This document shows positions 17,042-25,929 of a DNA stretch of 64,000 bases, piece by piece. The notes below the pieces were generated by a model. The model searched no databases. It was not told where the DNA came from and was given only the letters and a program-made list of their open reading frames with translations. Source of the DNA: Aquitalea denitrificans (GTDB lineage Bacteria > Pseudomonadota > Gammaproteobacteria > Burkholderiales > Chromobacteriaceae); NCBI RefSeq assembly GCF_009856625.1, contig NZ_CP047241.1:2294001-2358000 (forward strand), written 5' to 3'. Position numbers and translations under genes: made by a program. Position 1 is the first letter of the stretch; every line of letters starts with the position of its first letter.

Positions 17042-18388
17042 TTAACCCCCAAAAAGGCGGCTGATATCGTTCAGCACGGCAAACAGCATCAGTGACGCCA
17101 GCAGGATGAATCCGATCTTCTGTCCAAACAGTTGCGCGCGCTCGCTTAGCGGGCGGCCTTTAACCAGCTCCGCGACATAATACATTAAGTGCCCACCATC
17201 CAGCACAGGTATTGGCAACAGATTAAGCACCCCGATGCTGACGCTGATCAGCGCCAGGAATTCCAGGTAGGGACTCCAGCCCTCACGCGCGGTCTGACCG
17301 GCGATGCTGGCAATAGTCAGCGGTCCGGACAAATTGTCCAGCGACGCCTGACCAATCACCATGCGGCCCAGGAACTTCAAGCTCATCCAGGCGGTATCGC
17401 TCATCTTGCGCAGGGCTTCGACACCCGCCTCGGCCACGGCAGGCCGGTGCACAAAGGCCAATTGCTTCATCCAGGCGGCATCCGGCAGCGGGGCTGCGCC
17501 AATGCGGCCTATCATCACATCACCATCCGCCACCGTAGCCGGACGCAGCTTTACATCCAGCGCCTTGCCATCACGCTCGATACGGATCAGCAACTCCTTG
17601 CCCGGACTTTCGTGAATCAGCCTCACCCAGGCATCCCAGCTGGCCAACGGCTTACCATCGACAGAAATCAGCTTATCACCTGCCTTAAGGCCGGCGTGGG
17701 CTGCTACGCCGCCCTCCTCGACACCGCCAATGGCCGGCAGATAGCGCATGGGCATGAAGCCGGGATTGCCCTGTTCCAACGCCTTGAGACTGTCCTCATC
17801 CGCCTGGGCCGGATCGATGCTACGCAGCACCGTGGCCGACTGCACGGTTTTGACTTGCAGCCGCAGCGGCACATCGCCACTGCCTACCGCATCCACCAGC
17901 GCCAGTCGCAGGCCTTGCCAGTCATCCACTTTCTGTCCATTGACCGACAGCACGCGGTCGCCCGGCTGGAAGCCGGCAGTAGCGGCCAGACTGGGGGTAA
18001 TCACCGTGCCGATTTGCGGCAGCAACTGTGTGACACCACCAGCGATCACAACCCAGTAAAACAGCACAGCCAGTACCAGATTGGCCAGCGGACCGGCCGC
18101 CACAATGGCCATGCGCTTGTATACCGACTGGGTATTGAAAGCCAGATGGCGCTCTTCGGGTGCCACTTCCATCTCGCGCTCATCCAGCATGCGCACATAG
18201 CCGCCCAACGGAATCGGGCTGATGGCCCACTCGGTATCACCACGACGGAAGGTATATAGCGGCGCACCAAAACCTACCGAAAAGCGCAGCACCTTTACTC
18301 CGCACAGGCGAGCCACCCAGTAATGACCCAGCTCGTGAAACGTGACCAGCACACCAATGGCCACCAGGAATGCCAGGAATGTCAGCAT
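17042..18388 (-). CDS. rseP: site-2 protease RseP
   Basis: RseP is an intramembrane zinc metalloprotease that completes RseA cleavage in the envelope stress response and removes remnant signal peptides. The 448-residue protein has H18-E19-x-x-H22 in the first membrane helix, two PDZ domains (about 110-300, the second with GLKAGDKLISVDGK) and the C-terminal motif LNLLPIPVLDGGHL supplying the third zinc ligand. It overlaps dxr by 7 bp. Confidence 0.96.
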   Translation of the reverse strand: MLTFLAFLVAIGVLVTFHELGHYWVARLCGVKVLRFSVGFGAPLYTFRRGDTEWAISPIPLGGYVRMLDEREMEVAPEERHLAFNTQSVYKRMAIVAAGPLANLVLAVLFYWVVIAGGVTQLLPQIGTVITPSLAATAGFQPGDRVLSVNGQKVDDWQGLRLALVDAVGSGDVPLRLQVKTVQSATVLRSIDPAQADEDSLKALEQGNPGFMPMRYLPAIGGVEEGGVAAHAGLKAGDKLISVDGKPLASWDAWVRLIHESPGKELLIRIERDGKALDVKLRPATVADGDVMIGRIGAAPLPDAAWMKQLAFVHRPAVAEAGVEALRKMSDTAWMSLKFLGRMVIGQASLDNLSGPLTIASIAGQTAREGWSPYLEFLALISVSIGVLNLLPIPVLDGGHLMYYVAELVKGRPLSERAQLFGQKIGFILLASLMLFAVLNDISRLFGG

Positions 18389-19563
18389 GAACCCACCTTG
18401 TTCATGGCAAAGCGACGCGCTTCACCATCCTTGTCCAGCAAATCAGCCAGCGACACACTGGCCGACAGGCTGACACCAGCCAGCGTGGCTTCAACCACCC
18501 CGGCAATATCGACAAAGCGCAAGCGCCCTTCCAGGAAGGCCGCCACCGCCACTTCATTGGCCGCATTGAGCACCGCAGGGGCATCGCCACCACTGCGCAG
18601 CGAGGAGAAAGCGAGACCAAGACAGGGGAAACGGACCAGATCGGGCTGCTCGAACGTAAGCGAGCCCATACTAAAGAAATCCAGTGAATTTACCCCGGCT
18701 TCGATACGTTCCGGCCAGGCCAGTGCACAAGCAATCGGCGTACGCATATCGGGAGAACCCAGCTGCGCCATCACCGAGCCATCGCGGTATTGCACCATGG
18801 AATGGATGACACTTTGCGGATGCACCACCACGTCGATGCGCTCGGGAGGCGCAGAAAACAGCCAATGCGCCTCGATCACTTCCAGACCCTTGTTCATCAG
18901 GCTGGCAGAATCAACAGAAATCTTGCGCCCCATCACCCAATTGGGATGGCGACATGCATCATCCGGCGTGACCTGCAGCAAAGCCTCGGCGCTATGCTGA
19001 CGGAAGGGGCCGCCGGAAGCGGTAAGAATGATCTTGCGGATGCCGGATGCGTCGAGATTACCGGCATAGTCATGCGGCAAGGACTGGAAAATGGCGTTGT
19101 GCTCGCTATCCACCGGCAACAGGGTGGCACCATGCTCGCGCACCGCCTCCATGAACAGGCGACCCGCCACCACCAGCGATTCCTTGTTGGCCAGCAGTAT
19201 TTTCTTGCCAGCGCGTGCAGCAGCCATCGCAGACGGCAAGCCGGCAGCCCCGACAATTGCTGCCATGACGACATCCACCTCGGGCAAGGCGGCCACGCGC
19301 TCCAGCGCTACCGCGCCGTGCAGCACCTCGGTTGCCAGCCCCTGCTCACGCAGACGGCCCTGCAGGGTATTGGCGGCAGCGGCATCGGCCACCACGACAT
19401 AAAGAGGACGAAAACGACACGCCTGCTCGAACAGGCGATCCACCTGACGATGACCGCTGAGTGCCACTACCCGGTAACGGTCAGGATGACGGGCAACCAC
19501 ATCCAGCGTATTGACGCCGATGCTGCCGGTTGCCCCAAGAACTGCAATGCCTTGAGGTTTCAT
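18382..19563 (-). CDS. dxr: 1-deoxy-D-xylulose 5-phosphate reductoisomerase
   Basis: Dxr makes 2-C-methyl-D-erythritol 4-phosphate in the non-mevalonate isoprenoid pathway. At 393 residues it has the NADPH-binding GATGSIGVNTLDVV, the metal-binding PVDSEHNAIFQ, the ASGGPF loop and the HPNWVMGRKISVDSASLMNK signature. With uppS nearby, the operon links isoprenoid precursor supply to the lipid carrier for the cell wall. Confidence 0.97.
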   Translation of the reverse strand: MKPQGIAVLGATGSIGVNTLDVVARHPDRYRVVALSGHRQVDRLFEQACRFRPLYVVVADAAAANTLQGRLREQGLATEVLHGAVALERVAALPEVDVVMAAIVGAAGLPSAMAAARAGKKILLANKESLVVAGRLFMEAVREHGATLLPVDSEHNAIFQSLPHDYAGNLDASGIRKIILTASGGPFRQHSAEALLQVTPDDACRHPNWVMGRKISVDSASLMNKGLEVIEAHWLFSAPPERIDVVVHPQSVIHSMVQYRDGSVMAQLGSPDMRTPIACALAWPERIEAGVNSLDFFSMGSLTFEQPDLVRFPCLGLAFSSLRSGGDAPAVLNAANEVAVAAFLEGRLRFVDIAGVVEATLAGVSLSASVSLADLLDKDGEARRFAMNKVGSC

Positions 19564-19572
19564 GAGATGAGC

Positions 19573-20379
19573 TTACAGCCCGCCCAGCACGCGCAGCGCA
19601 TTGCTGACTGCCAGAACGGCAATGAGACTATCGATTCGATCATAAACACCGCCATGGCCCGGCAACAGCTTGCTGCTGTCCTTGATGCCGGAGGCGCGCT
19701 TGAACCAGGATTCCAGCAAATCCCCACATACGCTGACCGCAGTCAATGGCAGCGCCAGCAGCACCAGCGCCCATACCGGCAGACCAACGGAAATCCAGCC
19801 CAGCCGGGTGACGATGACGACATAGATCGCCACGCCCACCAGGGCACCATACACGCCTTCCCAGCTTTTCCCCGGACTGATGGAAGGAGCCAGCTTATGC
19901 TTGCCAAAGGCCTTACCGGAGAAATAGGCGGTCACATCAGCCACCCACACCAAACCCATCACGGCCAGCAGGGTCTGCGCGTGGCTGACGTCTGCCTGCG
20001 AGCGCCATTCCAGAAAACCGTACCAGGCCGGCAGCATCAACACCCACCCCAACAGTGCAGCTAGCACGGGCGACTTCACCGTCCAGCGCTTAGCCAGCCA
20101 CAAGGGCATGACCAGCAGCCAGAACAGCAGCGACAGCACATGCGCCGCCAGCGGCATCTGCCAGCCCTGTTGCCAGGAAATGGCGGCGAAGGCGCTTGTG
20201 GCGGCCAGATAGCCCCAGCGCACCACGCCTTGCAGCCCGGTCATGCGGGAATACTCCCACAGGGCCAGCAGGATGATCAGCCAGGAAAAGCCAGCCCAGG
20301 CCGTTGCCGGAAACAGAAACAAGGCGGCCAGCATCAGCGGCAGCAATACCAGAGCAGTCAGAATGCGGGTTTTGAGCAT
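19573..20379 (-). CDS. cdsA: phosphatidate cytidylyltransferase
   Basis: CdsA makes CDP-diacylglycerol, the precursor of all phospholipids. The 268-residue protein has about seven or eight membrane helices. The CdsA signature is spread over SPGKSWEGVYGALVG and LLESWFKRASGIKDSSKLLP, followed by GHGGVYDRIDSL. It begins 6 bp after the uppS stop. Confidence 0.95.
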   Translation of the reverse strand: MLKTRILTALVLLPLMLAALFLFPATAWAGFSWLIILLALWEYSRMTGLQGVVRWGYLAATSAFAAISWQQGWQMPLAAHVLSLLFWLLVMPLWLAKRWTVKSPVLAALLGWVLMLPAWYGFLEWRSQADVSHAQTLLAVMGLVWVADVTAYFSGKAFGKHKLAPSISPGKSWEGVYGALVGVAIYVVIVTRLGWISVGLPVWALVLLALPLTAVSVCGDLLESWFKRASGIKDSSKLLPGHGGVYDRIDSLIAVLAVSNALRVLGGL

Positions 20380-20385
20380 GAGGGG

Positions 20386-21135
20386 TCAGTTTCTGCGCTG
20401 CTGGACGGGCAGCTGTTCGCTGGTGCGCCCGAAACGGCGCTCACGTTCGCGGTAAGACTGCAGGGCCGCTTCTAGCGCACTGCGGTCAAAATCCGGCCAC
20501 AACAGATCAGTGAAGTACAGTTCGGAGTAAGCCAGCTGCCACAGCAAAAAATTGCTGATGCGCTGCTCACCACCGGTGCGAATGAACAGATCCGGCTCCG
20601 GCGCCCAGTGCGTGGACAAGCGCGCGGCCAGGTTTTCTTCGGTGATTTCGCTGACGCCATCGGCAATCAGGCCATTGACCGCATTGAGCACGTCCCAGCG
20701 GCCGCCATAATCTGCCGCGATGCTGAGCACCAGGCCATCATTGCCTGCCGTCTTGTCTTCCGCCGCCTGAATGCGCTCGGCCAATGCCGGACTGAAGCGC
20801 TCGCGCGTGCCCAACACCCGCAGGCGGATGTTGTTGGCATGCAGCTTGCTGACTTCGCCTTCCAGCGCACGGAGAAACAGATCCATCAGGAAAGTCACCT
20901 CATCCGGCGGACGCCGCCAGTTTTCGGTGGAGAAGGCAAACAGCGTCAGGTGCTCCACCCCCATTTCCTTGCAGGCGGTGACGATTTCACGGACGGTATC
21001 CAGGCCCTTCTTGTGCCCAGCCACCCGCGGCAGGAAACGCTTTTTGGCCCAGCGGCCATTGCCATCCATGATGATGGCGATGTGCCGGGGTACGCAGCGC
21101 ACCTCCGGCACGTCCTTGGTGGAGCTTCCAAACAA
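20386..21135 (-). CDS. uppS: undecaprenyl diphosphate synthase
   Basis: UppS is a cis-prenyltransferase making the C55 carrier for peptidoglycan and O-antigen. The 249-residue protein has the catalytic D24 in AIIMDGNGRWAKKR, the FSTENWRRP motif and the C-terminal RTGGEQRISNFLLWQ motif. It lies 11 bp downstream of frr and is cotranscribed with cdsA and dxr. Confidence 0.97.
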   Translation of the reverse strand: MFGSSTKDVPEVRCVPRHIAIIMDGNGRWAKKRFLPRVAGHKKGLDTVREIVTACKEMGVEHLTLFAFSTENWRRPPDEVTFLMDLFLRALEGEVSKLHANNIRLRVLGTRERFSPALAERIQAAEDKTAGNDGLVLSIAADYGGRWDVLNAVNGLIADGVSEITEENLAARLSTHWAPEPDLFIRTGGEQRISNFLLWQLAYSELYFTDLLWPDFDRSALEAALQSYRERERRFGRTSEQLPVQQRRN

Positions 21136-21146
21136 GGCTATTTCCT

Positions 21147-21704
21147 TTATACCGCCATCAGGTCTGCTTCTTTGCCGGCCAGCGCCTTGTCGATCTCGGC
21201 GATGAACTTGTCGGTCATTTTCTGGATGTCATCCTGACCGCGACGCTCTTCGTCCTCGGTAATGGCCTTGTCCTTGATCAGATTCTTGAATTCGTTGTTG
21301 GCATCACGGCGGATATTGCGCACGGCAACGCGGGCACCTTCGGCTTCGCCCTTCACCACCTTGATCAGGTCACGACGGCGTTCTTCGGTCAGCATCGGCA
21401 TCGGTACGCGGATGATCTCACCCATGGATGCCGGGTTCAGGCCCAGATCAGAATCGCGGATGGCTTTTTCGATCTTGGCGGCCATATTTTTTTCCCAAGG
21501 CTGCACGCCAATGGTGCGGGCATCGATCAGGCTGACATTGGCTACCTGATTAACCGGCACGTCGCTACCGTAGTAGTCGACCATGACATGATCAAGAATG
21601 CCGGTATGGGCGCGACCCGTACGTACTTTGGTCAGGTCGGTCTTGAACGCCTCCAGAGACTTGGTCATCTTCTGCTCGGCGGATTTCTTGACTTCATTAA
21701 TCAT
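21147..21704 (-). CDS. frr: ribosome recycling factor
   Basis: RRF splits post-termination ribosomes together with EF-G. The 185-residue length is exactly typical. The start at ATG 21704 (MINEVKKSAEQKM) has a TTGGAG ribosome binding site; a longer in-frame start upstream is not needed. Conserved VRTGRAH and IRVPMPMLTEERR segments are present. A hairpin separates it from pyrH. Confidence 0.97.
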   Translation of the reverse strand: MINEVKKSAEQKMTKSLEAFKTDLTKVRTGRAHTGILDHVMVDYYGSDVPVNQVANVSLIDARTIGVQPWEKNMAAKIEKAIRDSDLGLNPASMGEIIRVPMPMLTEERRRDLIKVVKGEAEGARVAVRNIRRDANNEFKNLIKDKAITEDEERRGQDDIQKMTDKFIAEIDKALAGKEADLMAV

Positions 21705-21730
21705 GCTTGCTCCAAAAATCGGTACTTTGA

Positions 21731-21767
21731 AAAACAAGGCGGAAAGCGGCTTCCAGCCGTTTCCGCC
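21731..21767 (-). terminator. hairpin after pyrH
   Basis: On the minus strand an 8-bp outer stem (GGCGGAAA/TTTCCGCC) with an inner CGGC/GCCG stem is followed by TTGTTTTTC. It probably reduces transcription passing from pyrH into frr. Confidence 0.65.
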
Positions 21768-21785
21768 CCTTGGTATTCGTCAAGC

Positions 21786-22505
21786 TCAGCAGTGTACCAG
21801 CGTGCCTTCGTCTTCGCCAAGCACTACGCGCTTGAGCGCGCCCTGCTTGAAGATGCTGAACACCTTGATATTCAGGTGCTGGTCACGGCACAGCGCAAAG
21901 GCGGTGGCATCCATTACCTTGAGATTGCGACCAATGGCCTCATCAAAGGTCAGGGTCTGGTAGCGCACGGCATCAGGATTTTTCTTCGGGTCGTCAGTGT
22001 ACACGCCATCCACCTTGGTGGCCTTGAGCATGATGTCGACATTCATTTCCATGCCGCGCAGCGCAGCGGCAGTGTCGGTGGTAAAGAAGGGGTTACCGGT
22101 GCCGGCACCAAAAATTACCACCTTACCCTCTTCCAGGTATTGCATGGCCTTGCCACGCACATAGGGCTCGGCAATCTGCTGCATGGTGAGTGCAGACTGC
22201 ACCCGTGCCACTACACCTACCTTGCCCATGGCATCCTTGAGCGCCAACGCATTCATCACGGTGGCCATCATGCCCATGTAGTCGGCAGTGGCACGATCCA
22301 TGCCACTGGCAGCACTGGAAACGCCACGGAAGATGTTACCGCCACCGATCACGATACCCACTTGCACGCCCAGCTCTACCACTTCCTTGATCTGACCAAC
22401 AATCTGCTCGATGGTCGAGCGGTTGATGCCGTAGTTATCGTCGCCCATCAGGGCCTCACCGGACAGCTTGAGCAGAATGCGTTTAAAGGAAGGAGCTTGG
22501 CTCAT
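21786..22505 (-). CDS. pyrH: uridylate kinase
   Basis: PyrH phosphorylates UMP to UDP in pyrimidine synthesis. The 239-residue bacterial-type amino acid kinase fold has LLKLSGEALMGDD at the start, the GGGNIFRG nucleotide-binding loop and the MDATAFALCRD segment. The start at 22505 is supported by a GAGGT ribosome binding site. It lies between tsf and frr, the standard order. Confidence 0.97.
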   Translation of the reverse strand: MSQAPSFKRILLKLSGEALMGDDNYGINRSTIEQIVGQIKEVVELGVQVGIVIGGGNIFRGVSSAASGMDRATADYMGMMATVMNALALKDAMGKVGVVARVQSALTMQQIAEPYVRGKAMQYLEEGKVVIFGAGTGNPFFTTDTAAALRGMEMNVDIMLKATKVDGVYTDDPKKNPDAVRYQTLTFDEAIGRNLKVMDATAFALCRDQHLNIKVFSIFKQGALKRVVLGEDEGTLVHC

Positions 22506-22545
22506 GGTAACCTCGAGTTGGGTGTTTTGGGGCATTCAGTTTGCA

Positions 22546-22576
22546 AAACGGCACCCTGCAGGCAGGGTGCCGTTTG
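22546..22576 (-). terminator. terminator after tsf
   Basis: A strong stem of AAACGGCACCCTGC with its complement around a very short loop lies directly 3' of tsf, with T residues on the outgoing side. It partly insulates pyrH. Confidence 0.75.
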
Positions 22577-22596
22577 ATCATACAGTCTTGTCAGAC

Positions 22597-23463
22597 TTAC
22601 AGCTTGGCAGCGGCAGCCACTTCAGCAGCATAGTCCACAACCTTCTTCTCGATGCCTTCGCCAACAACGAACATGGCGAATGCGTTTACGGAAGCAGATT
22701 TTTCAGCCAGCAGTTTTTCTACAGTCACGTCCGGATTCTTGACGAAGGGCTGACCAACCAGGGTCACTTCAGCCAGGAACTTGTTGACGCGGCCTTCTAC
22801 CATCTTGGCGACGATATCGGCCGGCTTGCCGGATTCGGCAGCCTGAGCGGTGTAGATCTTGCGTTCTTGTTCCAGGGTTTCGGCCGGAACCTGATCCTTG
22901 GAAACACAGATCGGCTTGGAAGCAGCGATGTGCATGGCGATATCGCGACCCAGCGCTTCGTCACCCTTCAGGTCAACGATCACGCCGATCTTGGCACCGT
23001 GCAGGTAGGTAGCGATGTTACCGGCGGTTTCGTAACGCACGAAACGACGGATGGTCATGTTCTCGCCCAGCTTGGCGATGGCAGCCTTGCGGATTTCTTC
23101 AACAGACACGCCATCCACTTCCACGGCGGACAGGGCTTCAACATCAGCCGGGTTGGCAGTTGCAGCAGCCTGGGCAGCAGCAGCAGCCAGCGCCAGGAAG
23201 GTCGGGTCCTTGGCAACAAAGTCGGTTTCGCAGTTCACTTCAACCAGGGCACCAACGCCGCCGGCCACGTAAGAACCGATGATACCTTCGGCAGCCAGAC
23301 GGCCAGCCATCTTGGAAGCCTTGTTGCCAGACTTGATGCGCAGGATTTCTTCAGCCTTGGCTGCGTCGCCTTCAGCTTCAACCAGAGCCTTCTTGCATTC
23401 CATCATGCCCAGACCGGTGGCAGCGCGCAGATCCGAAACCATTTTTGCGGTGATTTCCGCCAT
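22597..23463 (-). CDS. tsf: elongation factor Ts
   Basis: EF-Ts is the nucleotide exchange factor for EF-Tu. The 288-residue protein has the N-terminal UBA-like domain with DLRAATGLGMMECKKAL, the VNCETDFVA motif and the dimerisation core. It is separated from rpsB by a hairpin, the usual attenuation arrangement. Confidence 0.98.
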   Translation of the reverse strand: MAEITAKMVSDLRAATGLGMMECKKALVEAEGDAAKAEEILRIKSGNKASKMAGRLAAEGIIGSYVAGGVGALVEVNCETDFVAKDPTFLALAAAAAQAAATANPADVEALSAVEVDGVSVEEIRKAAIAKLGENMTIRRFVRYETAGNIATYLHGAKIGVIVDLKGDEALGRDIAMHIAASKPICVSKDQVPAETLEQERKIYTAQAAESGKPADIVAKMVEGRVNKFLAEVTLVGQPFVKNPDVTVEKLLAEKSASVNAFAMFVVGEGIEKKVVDYAAEVAAAAKL

Positions 23464-23504
23464 CTTGTAACTCCTGTATTCGATATGTAAGGGTAGTCAG
23501 GTCT

Positions 23505-23531
23505 CAAAAAAGGGGCTTTCGCCCCTCTTTC
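23505..23531 (-). terminator. attenuator hairpin between rpsB and tsf
   Basis: AGAGGGGCGAAAGCCCC forms a compact stem on the minus strand, followed by TTTTTT. This is the well-known rpsB-tsf intergenic terminator position and adjusts the S2 to EF-Ts ratio. Confidence 0.8.
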
Positions 23532-23539
23532 GAGTCTGC

Positions 23540-24268
23540 TTACTCAGCCTGGGCCGATTCAGCGGCGGCTACGACTTCTTGCAGCGACTGAGCGCGGCCT
23601 TCCAGTACGGCGTCGGCGATGCCGCGAGCGTACAGGCGGATGGCACGGCTGGAGTCGTCGTTACCCGGAACCACGTAGTCGATGCCATCCGGCGAGTTGT
23701 TGGTATCAACAACGCCGATTACCGGAATACCCAGTTTCTTGGCTTCAACAATGGTACCTTTCTGGTAGCCAGTGTCGATAACGAAGATGGCATCCGGCAG
23801 GCCCTTCATATCCTTGATACCGCCCAGCGAGCGCTCCAGCTTGTCAACTTCACGTTGCAGGTCCAACAGTTCTTTCTTGTTGTAACCCATGTCAGCGCCT
23901 TCCAGGATGGCACGCTTCTCTTCAAGACGCTTGATGGACTGCTTCACGGTCTTGTAGTTGGTCAGCATGCCGCCGAGCCAGCGGTGATCAACAAACGGCA
24001 TGCCAGCGCGGGCAGCTTCTTCACGGACGATCTCACGCGCCTGACGCTTGGTACCAACAAACATTACGGTGCCCTTGTTGGCAGCCAGACGACGCACATA
24101 TTCCTGGGCGCCGATAAACAGCGGCAGAGTCTTTTCCAGGTTGATGATGTGAATCTTGTTGCGGCTGCCAAAGATGTACTGAGCCATCTTCGGGTTCCAG
24201 AAACGGGTTTGGTGGCCGAAGTGAACGCCGGCCTCAAGCATTTGACGCATGGTAACGTTGGTGGACAT
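23540..24268 (-). CDS. rpsB: 30S ribosomal protein S2
   Basis: The 242-residue S2 protein starts MSTNVTMRQMLEAGVHFGHQ with an AAGGAG ribosome binding site 7 bases upstream. Conserved KMAQYIFGSRN, WLGGMLTNYKTVKQSI and GVVDTNNSPDGIDYVVPGND segments are all present. A 112-bp leader with potential hairpins separates the start from the proposed promoter and could hold the S2 autoregulatory site. Confidence 0.98.
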   Translation of the reverse strand: MSTNVTMRQMLEAGVHFGHQTRFWNPKMAQYIFGSRNKIHIINLEKTLPLFIGAQEYVRRLAANKGTVMFVGTKRQAREIVREEAARAGMPFVDHRWLGGMLTNYKTVKQSIKRLEEKRAILEGADMGYNKKELLDLQREVDKLERSLGGIKDMKGLPDAIFVIDTGYQKGTIVEAKKLGIPVIGVVDTNNSPDGIDYVVPGNDDSSRAIRLYARGIADAVLEGRAQSLQEVVAAAESAQAE

Positions 24269-24387
24269 GCAAAAACTCCTTAAAGGGTTAAGCCTCCATC
24301 CGCGCAGACAACCGTCGCTTTGTATTGACGGCACCCTTTGGCACGGATGTGCGTAGTGTTTCCCCTGCCCAATGCAGAGGACGCAGG

Positions 24388-24417
24388 ATTTTAGCACCGC
24401 CAAGCCACCTCACTCAA
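24388..24417 (-). promoter_or_regulatory. sigma-70 promoter of rpsB
   Basis: On the minus strand TTGAGT (24417-24412) and TAAAAT (24393-24388) are separated by 18 bp, giving a start near 24380 and a leader of about 110 nt. The -35 box overlaps the last codons of the upstream small gene. Confidence 0.6.
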
Positions 24418-24610
24418 GCATCTTGCCCGCATTTTCCTGCTCGCGCGCCAATTCCTGCCGCTTTCGCAGCTTGCGGCGTGTCATTCTTGCAATAAACAAG
24501 GTGGGCAGAAATCCCATAAAGAACAAAATGGAAAACGTTGCCCACAGGCTGTTTTGCGCCACGGCGAGCATCAGCCCCACGTAGAGCCAGCCAATCAATA
24601 CCATATACAT
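24410..24610 (-). CDS. small two-helix inner membrane protein, unknown function
   Basis: This 66-residue product has two hydrophobic segments (about residues 2-18, LIGWLYVGLMLAVA, and 23-39, FSILFFMGFLPTLFIA) and a strongly basic tail (RMTRRKLRKRQELAREQE). That suggests a membrane-embedded protein with a cytoplasmic positively charged end. An alternative start at 24661 would add 17 residues (MALLFRLFSKN). I do not recognise a function. The start codons are not preceded by a clear ribosome binding site, so translation is likely but not certain. Confidence 0.55.
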   Translation of the reverse strand: MYMVLIGWLYVGLMLAVAQNSLWATFSILFFMGFLPTLFIARMTRRKLRKRQELAREQENAGKMLE

Positions 24611-24688
24611 AATCAAACAACCGTTTGAATTTTTCGAAAAAAGCCTGAACAATAGCGCCATAGTGTAAACCACCCGGCGGCCATCATC

Positions 24689-25723
24689 ATGCAAACCCGA
24701 TTTACTGCAACATTTGGCATTCAACTCCCGCTAGCCTGCCCCGGCATGAGCTATATCGCCACCCCGGAACTGGTGGCAGCCACTGCCAATGCCGGCGGTC
24801 TGGGCATTCTGGCCACCGGCCCGCTCAGCCCGGAGATGACACGCAGTGCCATCCGCCGCATCCGCGAACTTACCGACAAGCCTTTTGGCATCGGCTGCAC
24901 GCTGATGATGCCCGGCGCGCGGGAGAACTGTGAAGTGGCACTGGAAGAACAAGTCCCCATCATCAACTTCTCACTGGGCAAGGGCGACTGGATCGTCCAG
25001 CGTGCCCATGCCTATGGCGGCAAGGTGATTGCCACCGTGGTGACGGAAAAGCACGCCATCTCGGCAGAAAAATCCGGCGTGGACGGCTTGCTGGTCACCG
25101 GTCATGAAGCCGCAGCGCACGGAGGAGAAGTTACTTCGCTGGTGCTGATCCCGGCCATCCGCAAAGCAAGCAGCCTGCCCATTATTGCCGCCGGCGGCTT
25201 TGGCAGCGGTGCCGGGCTGATGGCGGCACTGGCGCTCGGCGCCGATGCCATCGCCATGGGCAGCCGCCTGGCGATGACGCAGGAAAGCCCGGTACACACC
25301 ACCAGCAAGGAGATGATCCGCCAGCGCGGCGTGGGCGACACGCTGTATTCGCGCAACTTCGATGGTCTATGGTGCCGCATGATGGACTCACCCGCCGCAC
25401 GCGCAGCCAGCCGCAAACCGATGAATTTGCTGGCGGCTGCGTGGAAAGCCAGTAGCGTAGCCCGCAAGATGGGCATGCCTGTGCTGAAAGTGGCGCTGGG
25501 CGGCATGCTGAAAAAGCCGCAAGAGCTGCGCCAGCTGGCCTTGTTTGGTGCGGCCACCGAATCCATCCGCCTGGCCATCGAAGAAGGCAACCACCAGAAG
25601 GGGGTTCAACTGATTGGCCAGGTGCAAGGCCTGATCGACGACATTCCTGACGTGCAGCAACTGTTCGACCGCATCATGCAGGAAGCCGCCGACACACTGA
25701 TTCAGCTGCAATCACGCATTTAG
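24689..25723 (+). CDS. nitronate monooxygenase family flavoprotein
   Basis: The 344-residue FMN-dependent TIM barrel belongs to the 2-nitropropane dioxygenase/FabK-like group. Visible features are the N-terminal LPLACPGMSYIATPELVAA, the GGLGIL turn, the VTGHEAAAHGG active-site loop with its catalytic-type histidine, the phosphate-binding IAAGGFGSGAGLMAALALGA and AMGSRL. Its likely role is oxidation of toxic alkyl nitronates or a related flavin reaction; the true substrate is unknown. It is monocistronic, transcribed away from rpsB, with a terminator behind it. Confidence 0.88.
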   Translation: MQTRFTATFGIQLPLACPGMSYIATPELVAATANAGGLGILATGPLSPEMTRSAIRRIRELTDKPFGIGCTLMMPGARENCEVALEEQVPIINFSLGKGDWIVQRAHAYGGKVIATVVTEKHAISAEKSGVDGLLVTGHEAAAHGGEVTSLVLIPAIRKASSLPIIAAGGFGSGAGLMAALALGADAIAMGSRLAMTQESPVHTTSKEMIRQRGVGDTLYSRNFDGLWCRMMDSPAARAASRKPMNLLAAAWKASSVARKMGMPVLKVALGGMLKKPQELRQLALFGAATESIRLAIEEGNHQKGVQLIGQVQGLIDDIPDVQQLFDRIMQEAADTLIQLQSRI

Positions 25724-25744
25724 CATAAAAACACAGCAATCCTG

Positions 25745-25772
25745 AAGTTTTTCTTGCTCTGGAAAAACTTTA
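25745..25772 (+). terminator. terminator after the nitronate monooxygenase gene
   Basis: AAGTTTTTC and GAAAAACTT arms around a short loop, followed by TATTTAATTT. A second hairpin with AGATGC/GCATCT arms follows at 25801-25821 and could belong to the next gene's leader. Confidence 0.6.
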
Positions 25773-25929
25773 TTTAATTTGAAGTTGAAAGTGCGCAATT
25801 AGATGCTGCCTGGCGGCATCTATTCTCATTGCCTTGCCCACCACCTGTCCCGTATTCTCCACTTGCACTCGCAAATGCATCACGCCGACGCAGATCGGCC
25901 GCTCCGCTCACCCACCATAGAGAACACGC

